From positions 3,508,001-3,572,000 of the forward strand of contig NZ_CP026100.1 in assembly GCF_003722335.1 (NCBI RefSeq): 64,000 nt of DNA. The letters are read 5' to 3'. A program made the translations under genes and the position numbers. A model generated the notes under the pieces. The model made no database searches, was not told the origin of the DNA, and worked only from the letters and a program-made list of their open reading frames with translations. This DNA comes from Caulobacter flavus (lineage in GTDB: Bacteria > Pseudomonadota > Alphaproteobacteria > Caulobacterales > Caulobacteraceae). Positions 24,615-31,791 of this stretch are shown here, one piece after another; position 1 is the stretch's first letter; the number at the start of each line of letters is the position of its first letter.

Positions 24615-25373
24615 ATGAAAATCGTCGTCATCGGCGGCACGGGCCTGATCGGATCCAGTGTCGTCGCCAATCTCGCCCGCCTGGGCCACGAAGCGGTCGC
24701 CGCCGCGCCCAACACCGGGGTCAACACGCTGACCGGCAAGGGCCTGGACGCCGCGCTGGCCGGCGCCGACATCGTCGTCGACGTCGCCAACTCGCCGCAG
24801 TTCGACGCGGCGCCGGCGCTGGAGTTCTTCGTGACGTCCGGCCGCAACCTGCTCGCCGCCGGTCAGAAGGCGGGGGTCAAGCACCACGTCGCGCTGTCGG
24901 TGGTCGGGACCGAGCGCCTGCAGGACAGCGGCTACTTCCGCGCCAAGATCGTGCAGGAAGCGCTGATCCGGGCCTCGCCGATCCCGTACTCGATCCTGCG
25001 CTCGACGCAGTTCTTCCCGTTCGTGCAAGGCATCGTCCAGGCCGGCCAGGTGGGCGACGAGGTTCACGTCTCGCCGGCGCTGGTGCAGCCGACGGCGGCG
25101 CCCGACGTCGCCGGCGCCCTGACCGACGTCGTTCTGGGCGCGCCGGTCAACGGCCTGCTGGAGGTCGCCGGTCCGCAGGCCTTCGGCCTGGACCGGTTCG
25201 TCGCCCGCTACCTGCAGGCCAAGGGCGATCCGCGCAAGGTCGTGGCCGATCCCAAGGCGCTGTATTTCGGCGTCGAGCTGGAAGAGCGCTCGCTGACGCC
25301 GGGCGAGGATCACATCCGCGGCCTGACGACCTTCGAGGACTGGCTGGCGGCCAGCACGGCGGCGGCGGCCTGA
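24615..25373 (+). CDS. NmrA-like atypical SDR (NAD(P)-binding), paralogue 1
   Basis: 252 residues starting MKIVVIGGTGLIGSSVV, a GGTGxxG Rossmann loop. The segment SGYFRAKIVQEALI followed by IPYSILRSTQFF is shared with the two paralogues at 25450 and 26214. These proteins bind NAD(P)H; many are quinone or aldehyde reductases, others redox sensors. There is no Tyr-x3-Lys catalytic pair of classical SDRs. It is preceded by GAGGAG and followed by a strong terminator, so it is a single-gene unit. Confidence 0.88.
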   Translation: MKIVVIGGTGLIGSSVVANLARLGHEAVAAAPNTGVNTLTGKGLDAALAGADIVVDVANSPQFDAAPALEFFVTSGRNLLAAGQKAGVKHHVALSVVGTERLQDSGYFRAKIVQEALIRASPIPYSILRSTQFFPFVQGIVQAGQVGDEVHVSPALVQPTAAPDVAGALTDVVLGAPVNGLLEVAGPQAFGLDRFVARYLQAKGDPRKVVADPKALYFGVELEERSLTPGEDHIRGLTTFEDWLAASTAAAA

Positions 25374-25395
25374 CCTTTCCGAAGGCGAAGAGAAA

Positions 25396-25431
25396 CAGCG
25401 GGCGGTCCGAAAGGGCCGCCCGCTGCGTTTT
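25396..25431 (+). terminator. Rho-independent terminator after NmrA-like paralogue 1
   Basis: A perfect 10-bp stem (CAGCGGGCGG at 25396-25405 with CCGCCCGCTG at 25416-25425), loop TCCGAAAGGG, then CGTTTT. It begins 22 nt after the stop of the reductase and lies between convergent genes. Confidence 0.88.
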
Positions 25432-25449
25432 CGAAGGCGCTCGCCGCGA

Positions 25450-26208
25450 TCAGGCGGGGATCTTGGCGAGGCGCCGGATCCAGTTGTCGAACTCGGTGTG
25501 GCCAAAGCGCGGAATGGACCCGGCGATCAGGGTCTCGTCGGTCAGCGGCGCGCCGAAATAGAGCGCCTGCGGATCGGCCACCACGGCGCGTCCGTCCTGC
25601 CTGGCGGCCAGGAAGCGCCTGACCAGGTCGTCCAGCCGGAACGGATCGGGGCCGGCCACCTCGATGGTGTCGTTGGCCGGCGCGCGGCCGGTGATGTCGG
25701 CCAGGGCCGCGGCGACGTCGCCGGCCGCGATGAACTGGACGCGCGCCGGCGCGAGGCGCACGACGTCGCCGTCCAGGCTGTCCTCGACGACCCTGTCCAG
25801 GAACTCGAAGAACTGGGTCGAGCGCAGGATCGAGTAGGGCACGCCGGCTTCGCGGATCAGCCGTTCCTGGGCCAGCTTGGCGCGGAAATAGCCGCTGGCC
25901 TGCAGGCGCTCGCAGCCGACGATCGACAGCGCCAGATAGTGCTTCACGCCTTCCGCCGCGGCCGCCTCCAGGATGTTGCGGCTGGAGGTCTCGAAGAAGG
26001 CCATGGCCGGCGCGTCGTCGAACGACGGTGAGTTTAGGACGTCGACGACCACGTCGGCGCCGACCATGACCTCGTCGAGTCCCTGACGTGTCAGGACGTC
26101 GACCCCGGCCGTGCGCGCCGCGACGCGCGCCTCGTGGCCCTGGCGGCGGAGAATCTCGACCAGCTTGGACCCGACGCAGCCGGTTCCGCCCGCAACGACG
26201 ATGTTCAT
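25450..26208 (-). CDS. NmrA-like atypical SDR, paralogue 2
   Basis: 252 residues, the same length as paralogue 1. It starts MNIVVAGGTGCVGSKLVEIL, with SGYFRAKLAQERLI and VPYSILRSTQFFEFL. The Rossmann loop GGTGCVG indicates NAD(P) binding. A GTG three codons upstream is an alternative start. Only 5 nt separate it from the stop of paralogue 3, so the two form one leftward operon. Convergent with paralogue 1. Confidence 0.88.
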   Translation of the reverse strand: MNIVVAGGTGCVGSKLVEILRRQGHEARVAARTAGVDVLTRQGLDEVMVGADVVVDVLNSPSFDDAPAMAFFETSSRNILEAAAAEGVKHYLALSIVGCERLQASGYFRAKLAQERLIREAGVPYSILRSTQFFEFLDRVVEDSLDGDVVRLAPARVQFIAAGDVAAALADITGRAPANDTIEVAGPDPFRLDDLVRRFLAARQDGRAVVADPQALYFGAPLTDETLIAGSIPRFGHTEFDNWIRRLAKIPA

Positions 26209-26213
26209 GATGC

Positions 26214-26993
26214 TCACCCCTGCCTGCGTTGATGGACGATCGGCGTCGCCTGCAGGCTCGCGCTCAGCCAATCGTGGAAGCGGGTCTCGGCGATGAGCGG
26301 CGCCTCGCCGGGCAGCAGCGACGCATCGCTCAGCCGGGCGCCGAAGTAGGGGGCGTCCTGGTCGGGCGTGACCTGGCGCGGATCCTCGAGGGCGGTGAGC
26401 ACCTCGCGCGCCAGTTCGTGGAGCCGGTAGCGGTCGGGGCCCGCGACCTCGACCGTGCCGTTCAGCGGCGGGCTCAGCGCGATGTCGGCCAGGGTCTCGG
26501 CCACGTCCTCGGCGGCGATCGGCTGCACCTGGGCAGGCGAGATCACCACGTCGCGCGCCGTGCCGTCCTGGACCACGCCGCTGATGAACTCGAAGAACTG
26601 GGTCGAGCGCAGGATGCTGTAGGGCAGGCCCGAGGCCTTGATCAGGTCTTCCTGCAGCTTCTTGGCCTGGAAGTAGCCGCTGGCCTGCAGGCGGTCGGTG
26701 CCGACGATCGACAGGGCCACGTGGTGGCGTACGCCCGCGACCTTGGCGGCGGCCAGCAGGTTGCGGCCCGAGGCTTCGAAGAAGGCCAGGGCCGAAGGGC
26801 CGTCCAGCGCCGGCGCCTGGGTGACGTCGACCACCACGTCCGCCCCCGTCAGCGCCGTGTCCAGGCCCTCGCGCGTGACGGTGTTCACGCCGAACGAGGG
26901 CGAGGCCTCCAGGACGCGATAGTCGTCCTGGCGCAGGTTGTAGACGAGCTTCTCTCCGATCCGTCCGCTGCCGCCGACCACCACGATCTTCAT
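26214..26993 (-). CDS. NmrA-like atypical SDR, paralogue 3
   Basis: 259 residues starting MKIVVVGGSGRIGEKLVYNL; the glycine loop is GGSGRIG. The shared core SGYFQAKKLQEDLI and LPYSILRSTQFFEF shows common descent with the genes at 24615 and 25450. It is the first gene of a two-gene operon. A 9-bp inverted repeat containing CCTATACCG lies about 100 nt upstream. The natural substrate is unknown. Confidence 0.88.
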   Translation of the reverse strand: MKIVVVGGSGRIGEKLVYNLRQDDYRVLEASPSFGVNTVTREGLDTALTGADVVVDVTQAPALDGPSALAFFEASGRNLLAAAKVAGVRHHVALSIVGTDRLQASGYFQAKKLQEDLIKASGLPYSILRSTQFFEFISGVVQDGTARDVVISPAQVQPIAAEDVAETLADIALSPPLNGTVEVAGPDRYRLHELAREVLTALEDPRQVTPDQDAPYFGARLSDASLLPGEAPLIAETRFHDWLSASLQATPIVHQRRQG

Positions 26994-27081
26994 GTCCTGA
27001 TCCTCCGTCTCCGGCCATCGGCCTGGGGGAAGAAGGCTAGGGCGGCGAGGCGGATGGGCGCGATTGGGCGAAAGGACGTGC

Positions 27082-27107
27082 GGGACCTATACCGCTGCAT
27101 AGGTCCC
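27082..27107. repeat. Inverted repeat with CCTATRCCG...ATAGG motif (site 1)
   Basis: GGGACCTAT (27082-27090), 8-nt spacer, ATAGGTCCC (27099-27107). It lies between the GST stop and the start of the NmrA operon, about 100 nt upstream of the latter. The inner part, CCTATACCGCTGCATAGG, is close to 34425-34442 and partly to 27828-27845. It could be an operator or a terminator of the GST gene; a weak CCTTTC run follows on the minus strand. Confidence 0.5.
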
Positions 27108-27125
27108 GGTCGCCGAACGGCGGGC

Positions 27126-27716
27126 CTAGACCTCCAGGCCCTCGCTGGCCAGCGCCGCGGCCACCGTCGGGCGGGCCTTGATGCGCTCGTAATAGGCCGC
27201 CAGGGGCGGCGGCAGGACGACGCCGTTGGGCTTGGCCCAGGTCATGATCACGAACAGATACGGGTCGGCCACGGTCAGGTCGGGACCCAGCAGGAAGTCG
27301 TCTTTCAGGCTGGCGGCCAGGTACTCGAGGCGTAGCCCGGCCAGGGCCCGGGCCTTCTCCTTCTCTTCCTCGGTGACGTCCGGGATGAAGAAGGTGTGGA
27401 AGCTCTTGTGCACCTCGGTCGAGATGTAGGCGAGGGCTTCGAGCAGGCGGAACCAGCCCAGCGGTCCGTCTGGGCGCAGCTTCGGCGACTGCTGCGCGAT
27501 CCAGGACAGGATGGCGATGTTCTCGGTGATCATCTCGCCGCTGTCGAGCACCAGGGCCGGGACGTAGCCCTTGGGGTTGATGGCCGCGTAGTCGGCGCCG
27601 GTCTCGGTGATGCGCTTGTGCAGCTCCACCCGCTCGAAGTCGCAGGGGATGCCGGCCTCGGCCAGGGCGATCTTGTCGGCGAGGCTGCATGCGCCGATGG
27701 CGTAGTAGAGTTTCAT
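27126..27716 (-). CDS. Glutathione S-transferase family protein
   Basis: 196 residues. It starts MKLYYAIGACSLADKIALAEAG, a thioredoxin-fold N-domain with Cys10 at the position used by beta-class bacterial GSTs. The motif NPKGYVPALVLDSGEMITENIAI covers the glutathione site (cis-Pro, Glu-Asn), followed by an all-helical C-domain. The expected role is glutathione conjugation or peroxide reduction in the cytoplasm. It is a single-gene unit with the ATRCC-like motif about 112 nt upstream at 27828-27845. Confidence 0.9.
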   Translation of the reverse strand: MKLYYAIGACSLADKIALAEAGIPCDFERVELHKRITETGADYAAINPKGYVPALVLDSGEMITENIAILSWIAQQSPKLRPDGPLGWFRLLEALAYISTEVHKSFHTFFIPDVTEEEKEKARALAGLRLEYLAASLKDDFLLGPDLTVADPYLFVIMTWAKPNGVVLPPPLAAYYERIKARPTVAAALASEGLEV

Positions 27717-27827
27717 CTGGGATCTCCCGCGTGGCGCCTGGCTGGCGGGGCGCGGCCCCGGCTCAGGCGTGGGGCGAAGCTAGGATGCGGGGCGGGCGAG
27801 GGCGATTTGGCCAAAGGCGCAGGGCGC

Positions 27828-27845
27828 CCCATACCAGCGTACAGG
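27828..27845. promoter_or_regulatory. CCCATACC...ACAGG motif (site 2)
   Basis: CCCATACCAGCGTACAGG shares its CC-ATACC--G--A-AGG positions with the motifs at 27086 and 34425. It sits about 120 nt upstream of the GST start, in the same orientation relative to the gene as the other two. It lacks the extended dyad. Regulatory role inferred. Confidence 0.35.
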
Positions 27846-27849
27846 CCCC

Positions 27850-28221
27850 TCAGCGGCGCTCGGCCGCCGTCGCCAGATGCTCCAGCAGAAGCCTGTCGTT
27901 GATCGGCTTGGTCAGGTACGCCGCCGCGCCTGAGGCCAGGCAGCGCGCGCGTACGGCGGCGTCCGATTGCGCGGAGATGACGATCACGGGAAGGTCGGGG
28001 TCGGCGCTGCGAAGATGCTGCTGCAACTGGAGGCCGTTCCTGCCCGGCAGGTGCAGGTCGGTCACCACGGCCGCGAAACGGCCTCGGACGTGGGCGGCCA
28101 GAAAGGCGGCGGCGTCGGCGAAGGTCAGGCTCGGCCAGCCCGAGACCTCGAGCAGCTCGGAAAGCGCCTCGCGGACGGCCTCGTCGTCGTCGACGATCGC
28201 GAAAAGAGCCTCGGTGGACAA
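27850..28221 (-). CDS. Single-domain response regulator (receiver only)
   Basis: A CheY-like receiver with acidic pair IVDDDEA, phospho-acceptor Asp in VVTDLHLPG, the Ser of IVISAQS and the Lys of YLTKPI; the C-terminus has no output domain. TTG at 28221 with AAGGG 8 nt before gives 123 residues, normal for the family; an ATG at 28275 adds 18 unlikely residues. Receiver-only proteins act as phosphate shuttles or protein-binding switches. It follows the FixJ-type gene in the same direction, with about 80 nt between. Confidence 0.82.
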   Translation of the reverse strand: MSTEALFAIVDDDEAVREALSELLEVSGWPSLTFADAAAFLAAHVRGRFAAVVTDLHLPGRNGLQLQQHLRSADPDLPVIVISAQSDAAVRARCLASGAAAYLTKPINDRLLLEHLATAAERR

Positions 28222-28304
28222 GCTTGCGGCCCTTACGCGGCGAGACCTGGACGTGAGCGCCGAGCATCCGCGCAATCCATGCGGCGTCCTACCTATCCAA
28301 AAGG

Positions 28305-28994
28305 CTAGCTGACGAGTTCCTCGCGCAGATCGGCCGGCAGGGACTGCCAGGCGCGCACCAGATGGGTCACGAAGGGCGCGCGCATCTTCTTCATCAGGCT
28401 GCTGCGATGCAGCTTGACGGTGACTTCCGTGATGCCGAGCTCGTAGGCGATCTGCTTGTTCAGCGCGCCTTGCACCACGGCGCGCATGACCTGGCGTTCG
28501 CGCGGCGTCAGGTGCTGATAGAGCGCGGCGTTCTCGCGCGCGGTGCGCGCCTCGCCCCGCTTGGCCAAATCGGCGGTCACGGCGCGGTTGACCGCGTCCA
28601 GCAGGGTCTGGTCGCGCGCGGGCTTGGTCAGGAACTCGACCGCGCCGGCCTTCATCGCCTGCACGGTCATCGGAATGTCGCCGTGGCCGGTGAGGAAGAT
28701 GATCGAGGTCAGGATGCCGCTGGCCGCCAGATGGTTCTGGAAGTCCAGGCCGCTCAGGCCCGGCATGCGGACGTCCAGGATCATGCAGCCGGGCCGGTCC
28801 AGCACGTCGGCGTCCAGCAGCTCCCTCGTCGAGGCGAACGCCAGGGACGCCATGCCCACGGACTCCAGCAGTTCGCAGATCGACAGGCGCACCGCGTCGT
28901 CGTCGTCGACCACGATGACCACGGGGGCGAGATCGTCGTCCAGGCGTCGGCCGATTTCGCGGCCGGGCTGGGCGTAGGCCAAGGGTTCAGTCAT
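28305..28994 (-). CDS. FixJ-type response regulator (receiver plus LuxR-type HTH)
   Basis: 229 residues from ATG 28994. The receiver (about 25-140) has VVDDDDA, Asp in MILDVRMPGLSG, FLTGHG and FLTKPA. The C-terminal domain has LTPRERQVMRAVVQGALNKQIAYELGITEVTVKLHR, a LuxR-type HTH. The start overlaps the Rrf2 gene by 8 nt, so it is translationally coupled to it. Its kinase partner is not adjacent; the PAS kinase at 31792 and the receiver at 27850 are nearby possibilities. Confidence 0.9.
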   Translation of the reverse strand: MTEPLAYAQPGREIGRRLDDDLAPVVIVVDDDDAVRLSICELLESVGMASLAFASTRELLDADVLDRPGCMILDVRMPGLSGLDFQNHLAASGILTSIIFLTGHGDIPMTVQAMKAGAVEFLTKPARDQTLLDAVNRAVTADLAKRGEARTARENAALYQHLTPRERQVMRAVVQGALNKQIAYELGITEVTVKLHRSSLMKKMRAPFVTHLVRAWQSLPADLREELVS

Positions 28995-29589
28995 CGGAGG
29001 ACCTCCTTCGCGTTCCGGCCCTGACGGCCGCCATGCGTGTCCGCTCGCGGACCTCGATACGTTCGTCCAGCCATTGGCCCGCCGCGGAGCCGAACTCGGG
29101 CGGGGCGGGCACGCCCTGGACGATGTCCAGCAGGCTGGTGCGGGCCATCTCGTCGCGCATGCTCTTCTGGGCGCGCAGCATGACGGCGTGGATGCCGCAG
29201 ACCTTGCGGATCGCCCACTCCGGCGGCGCGCCCTCGTCGAACAGGGCGCAGTTGCGGCGGGTCTCGCGGCATTCGAAGAGCGGCCTGCGGCCGTCGATCG
29301 CGTCGGCCACCTGCAGCATCGTGATGGTCTCCGGCGGCCGGGCCAGGGCGTAGCCGCCACGGACCCCGTCGACGGCGACGACGACGCCGGCCTTCTCCAG
29401 CCTGGTCATGATCTTGGCGACCATGGCCGGCGGCGCGCCCTGCAGCGCGGCCAGGTCGCGGCTGCTGGCGGGCTTGTCGCGGCCCACCAGCCAGGTCAGG
29501 CAGTGCATGCCGTATTCCAGCGAGGCCCCGTAGAGACCGCCGCCGCGGCCGGCCCGGCCAGGCCCGATGTCATTGGCGATGTTGCTCAT
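28987..29589 (-). CDS. Rrf2 family transcriptional regulator, possible Fe-S sensor
   Basis: 200 residues. The winged helix is SSRDLAALQGAPPAMVAKIMTRLEKAGVV, with the wing VRGGYALARPPETITMLQVADAIDG typical of Rrf2. Three Cys follow in the cluster region (FEC, RRNC and KVCGIH, spaced C-x6-C-x16-C), which may bind an Fe-S cluster; the spacing differs from IscR and NsrR. The C-terminal tail is longer than usual. The upstream sequence ATAACTCGGAC near 29608-29618 resembles half of an IscR-type site. The stop overlaps the FixJ-type start by 8 nt. Confidence 0.85.
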   Translation of the reverse strand: MSNIANDIGPGRAGRGGGLYGASLEYGMHCLTWLVGRDKPASSRDLAALQGAPPAMVAKIMTRLEKAGVVVAVDGVRGGYALARPPETITMLQVADAIDGRRPLFECRETRRNCALFDEGAPPEWAIRKVCGIHAVMLRAQKSMRDEMARTSLLDIVQGVPAPPEFGSAAGQWLDERIEVRERTRMAAVRAGTRRRSSDD

Positions 29590-29685
29590 AACGCGACCCT
29601 CTTGGGTCCGAGTTATAAGCTCGAGGTTTCAGGCGCGAACGCCCCGAACGGGGGCGCCGTCTTCCCCCGATCGGGAGGGCCCCGA

Positions 29686-30081
29686 TCAGGCGGAAGCGAT
29701 CTCCGGATCGTCGTCTTCCTGGGTTTCGGCCGAGGAGCGGCCGTCGACCTGGAACTCCACGTGCGCGGGATGGAAGGCGATGCGGCCGGCGATGGCGGCG
29801 AAGGCCTGCGGCGGCGCCGCGTACGACCAGGCGACGTTCTCGACGATGTGCTGGTCGCGATAGATCGTGAAGTAGCGCGCCTCGCCCTTGTCGGCGTTGC
29901 GGGTGACCTTGCCGGTCTCGCGCAGGAAGATCATGAACACGTCCCTGCGCGGGAAGTAGTAGGCGGGCGCTCGACCGGGGTCGCGCACGACGACCACGTC
30001 GGCGCTGTCGGCGATGTCGTGGCCTTCGAACAGTGCGCGGGCTCGCACGCCCAGGGTGACGAGGCTTTCGGAAGCAATCAT
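29686..30081 (-). CDS. DUF427 domain protein
   Basis: 131 residues. The conserved DUF427 elements are GHDIADSADVVVV, APAYYFPRRDVFM, then KGEARYFTIY and VAWSYAAPPQAFAAIAGRIAF. The fold is a small beta-barrel of unknown biochemical function. The acidic C-terminus (EDDDPEI) is unremarkable. The gene is transcribed alone, 96 nt upstream of the Rrf2 gene and in the same direction. The ATG at 30079-30081 is the only good start. Confidence 0.82.
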   Translation of the reverse strand: MIASESLVTLGVRARALFEGHDIADSADVVVVRDPGRAPAYYFPRRDVFMIFLRETGKVTRNADKGEARYFTIYRDQHIVENVAWSYAAPPQAFAAIAGRIAFHPAHVEFQVDGRSSAETQEDDDPEIASA

Positions 30082-30593
30082 GGGTCCACCTGCTCGGAGC
30101 TACGCGGACCGGCATCCGAAGGTTTCGGCCGGGTCCGCCGTGAAATGGGGTGAGCCGGACAGGTTGAGCGCTCGCCTACCGCTTCGTTGGTCGCAAGATG
30201 AAATCGGAAAAAATCTTGCGTTCGCCATCTCTGTCTCGTCCGATTAACACGGCTCGACTGGATTGGTACTGAGCCGGCCTTGGCGTCGAAACTGTACGCT
30301 GGGCGATGGCGGCGCCGGCGAAACGTCGCGCAACTCCCCGTGGAAGGACGCGGCGGCGCTCGACCAAAGGATAGGGCGTCGTCTTCCGGGGAGGAGGCGA
30401 GACGTCTGCTCTCCCAGCCCTTGGTATGCGGGGGAGCGCGCCGCCGCGGACGCGAAAAGCCGATCGGAGCGCGAGGCTTCAAACCAGGTGCGCGGCGCCA
30501 AGCCGCGAGGTGGCCGGCGGACCTACGGGTTGGGTCTCAACCCGGCGCGGCGGCTCATGACGAGGCCGTCGCGTCGCCAGCAAGAGAAGCAGC
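30082..30593. other. Intergenic region with an inverted repeat
   Basis: 512 nt between the DUF427 gene (leftward) and the esterase (rightward). The only structured element seen is an exact 8-bp inverted repeat, CGCAAGAT (30192-30199) and ATCTTGCG (30213-30220), with a 13-nt A-rich spacer. The small open frames here lack ribosome sites and domain similarity and overlap each other on both strands. No RNA gene was recognised. Confidence 0.45.
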
Positions 30594-31610
30594 ATGTCCA
30601 TGACCAAAACCGTGGCCGCCACCCTGGCGGTCGCCGCGCTGTCCGGCGCGGCCTCGGCCCAGACGCCGGTGCTCGAACCGGCCGCCCAGGCCTTCGTCGA
30701 CTCCCTGGCCGGCGGCAAGCCGATCTACCAGCTGACCCCGACCGAAGCCCGCGCGGTCCTGTCGGGCGCGCAGAACATCCCGGTGGCCAAGGCCCCGGCC
30801 TCGCTCGACGACGAGGTCTTCCCGGTCGGCCCCACCGGGAAGGTGCGGGTCCGGATCGTGCGTCCGGCGGGCGTGACCGGCAAGCTGCCGATCGTGGTCC
30901 ACATCCACGGCGGCGGCTGGGTGCTGGGCGGCGTCGACACCCACGAGCGCCTCACCCGCGAGATCGCCGTCGGCGCCAAGGCCGCGGTACTGTTCGTCGA
31001 CTACGACCGCTCGCCCGAGGCGCGCTACCCGGTCGCCATCGAGCAGGCCTACGCGGCGACCGAGTACTTCATCGCCCATGCCGACAAGTACAACGTCGAT
31101 CCCTCGCGCGTCGCCATCGTCGGCGACAGCGTCGGCGGCAACATGGCCGCGGCGCTGACGCTGATGGCAAAGGAGCGCAGGGGGCCGAAGTTCGCCCTGC
31201 AGGTGCTGTTCTATCCGGTGACCGACGCCAATTTCGAGACTGGCTCGTACAACACCTTCGCCGAGGGGCCGTGGCTGACCAAGAAGGCCATGCAGTGGTT
31301 CTGGGACGCCTACATCCCCGACGTGGCCACGCGCAGGCAGATCACCGCCGCGCCGCTGCAGGCCACGGTCGAGCAGCTCGCGGGCCTGCCCGAGGCGCTG
31401 GTCATCGTCGACGAGAACGACGTCCTGCGGGACGAAGGCGAGGCCTATGCGCGCAAGCTGACCCAGGCCGGCGTGCGAGTGACCTCCGCGCGCTACAACG
31501 GCGCCATCCATGATTTCGTGATGCTGAACGCCGTCGCCGACACCGCCGCGACCCGCGCGGCTATCCTGCAGGCCAACACGGCGCTCCACGCCGCGCTTCA
31601 CGGGAAGTAG
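30594..31610 (+). CDS. Secreted alpha/beta hydrolase, HSL-type esterase
   Basis: 338 residues. A signal peptide of about 22 residues ends ASAQ. The oxyanion motif HIHGGGW and the nucleophile motif GDSVGGN mark a hormone-sensitive-lipase-type esterase; Asp in VDENDVLRDE and His in AIHDF complete the triad. The expected activity is hydrolysis of short-chain esters in the periplasm. An ATG two codons later is an alternative start. No operon partners. Confidence 0.9.
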   Translation: MSMTKTVAATLAVAALSGAASAQTPVLEPAAQAFVDSLAGGKPIYQLTPTEARAVLSGAQNIPVAKAPASLDDEVFPVGPTGKVRVRIVRPAGVTGKLPIVVHIHGGGWVLGGVDTHERLTREIAVGAKAAVLFVDYDRSPEARYPVAIEQAYAATEYFIAHADKYNVDPSRVAIVGDSVGGNMAAALTLMAKERRGPKFALQVLFYPVTDANFETGSYNTFAEGPWLTKKAMQWFWDAYIPDVATRRQITAAPLQATVEQLAGLPEALVIVDENDVLRDEGEAYARKLTQAGVRVTSARYNGAIHDFVMLNAVADTAATRAAILQANTALHAALHGK

Positions 31611-31791
31611 GCCGTCGACGCCGGGATGGCCCAGCCGTCCCGGCGCTCGCGCCTACGCGAAATGGGGGGGCGCGACAGGCCCGATCGTGTGAAGGCCGGG
31701 GGCGTCGGCGGCGGTAAATTTGGCTCATGACGCAGTCCTGGACCCGCCACCCCGATGGAGCCGCGCGCGCCGCCGCGTGGGCGCTGGTTCC

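Noticed and set aside
28222..28275. Longer N-terminus (ATG 28275) for the single-domain receiver
   Set aside because: The extra 18 residues are unlike receiver N-termini; TTG 28221 with AAGGG at good spacing gives a normal-length domain.
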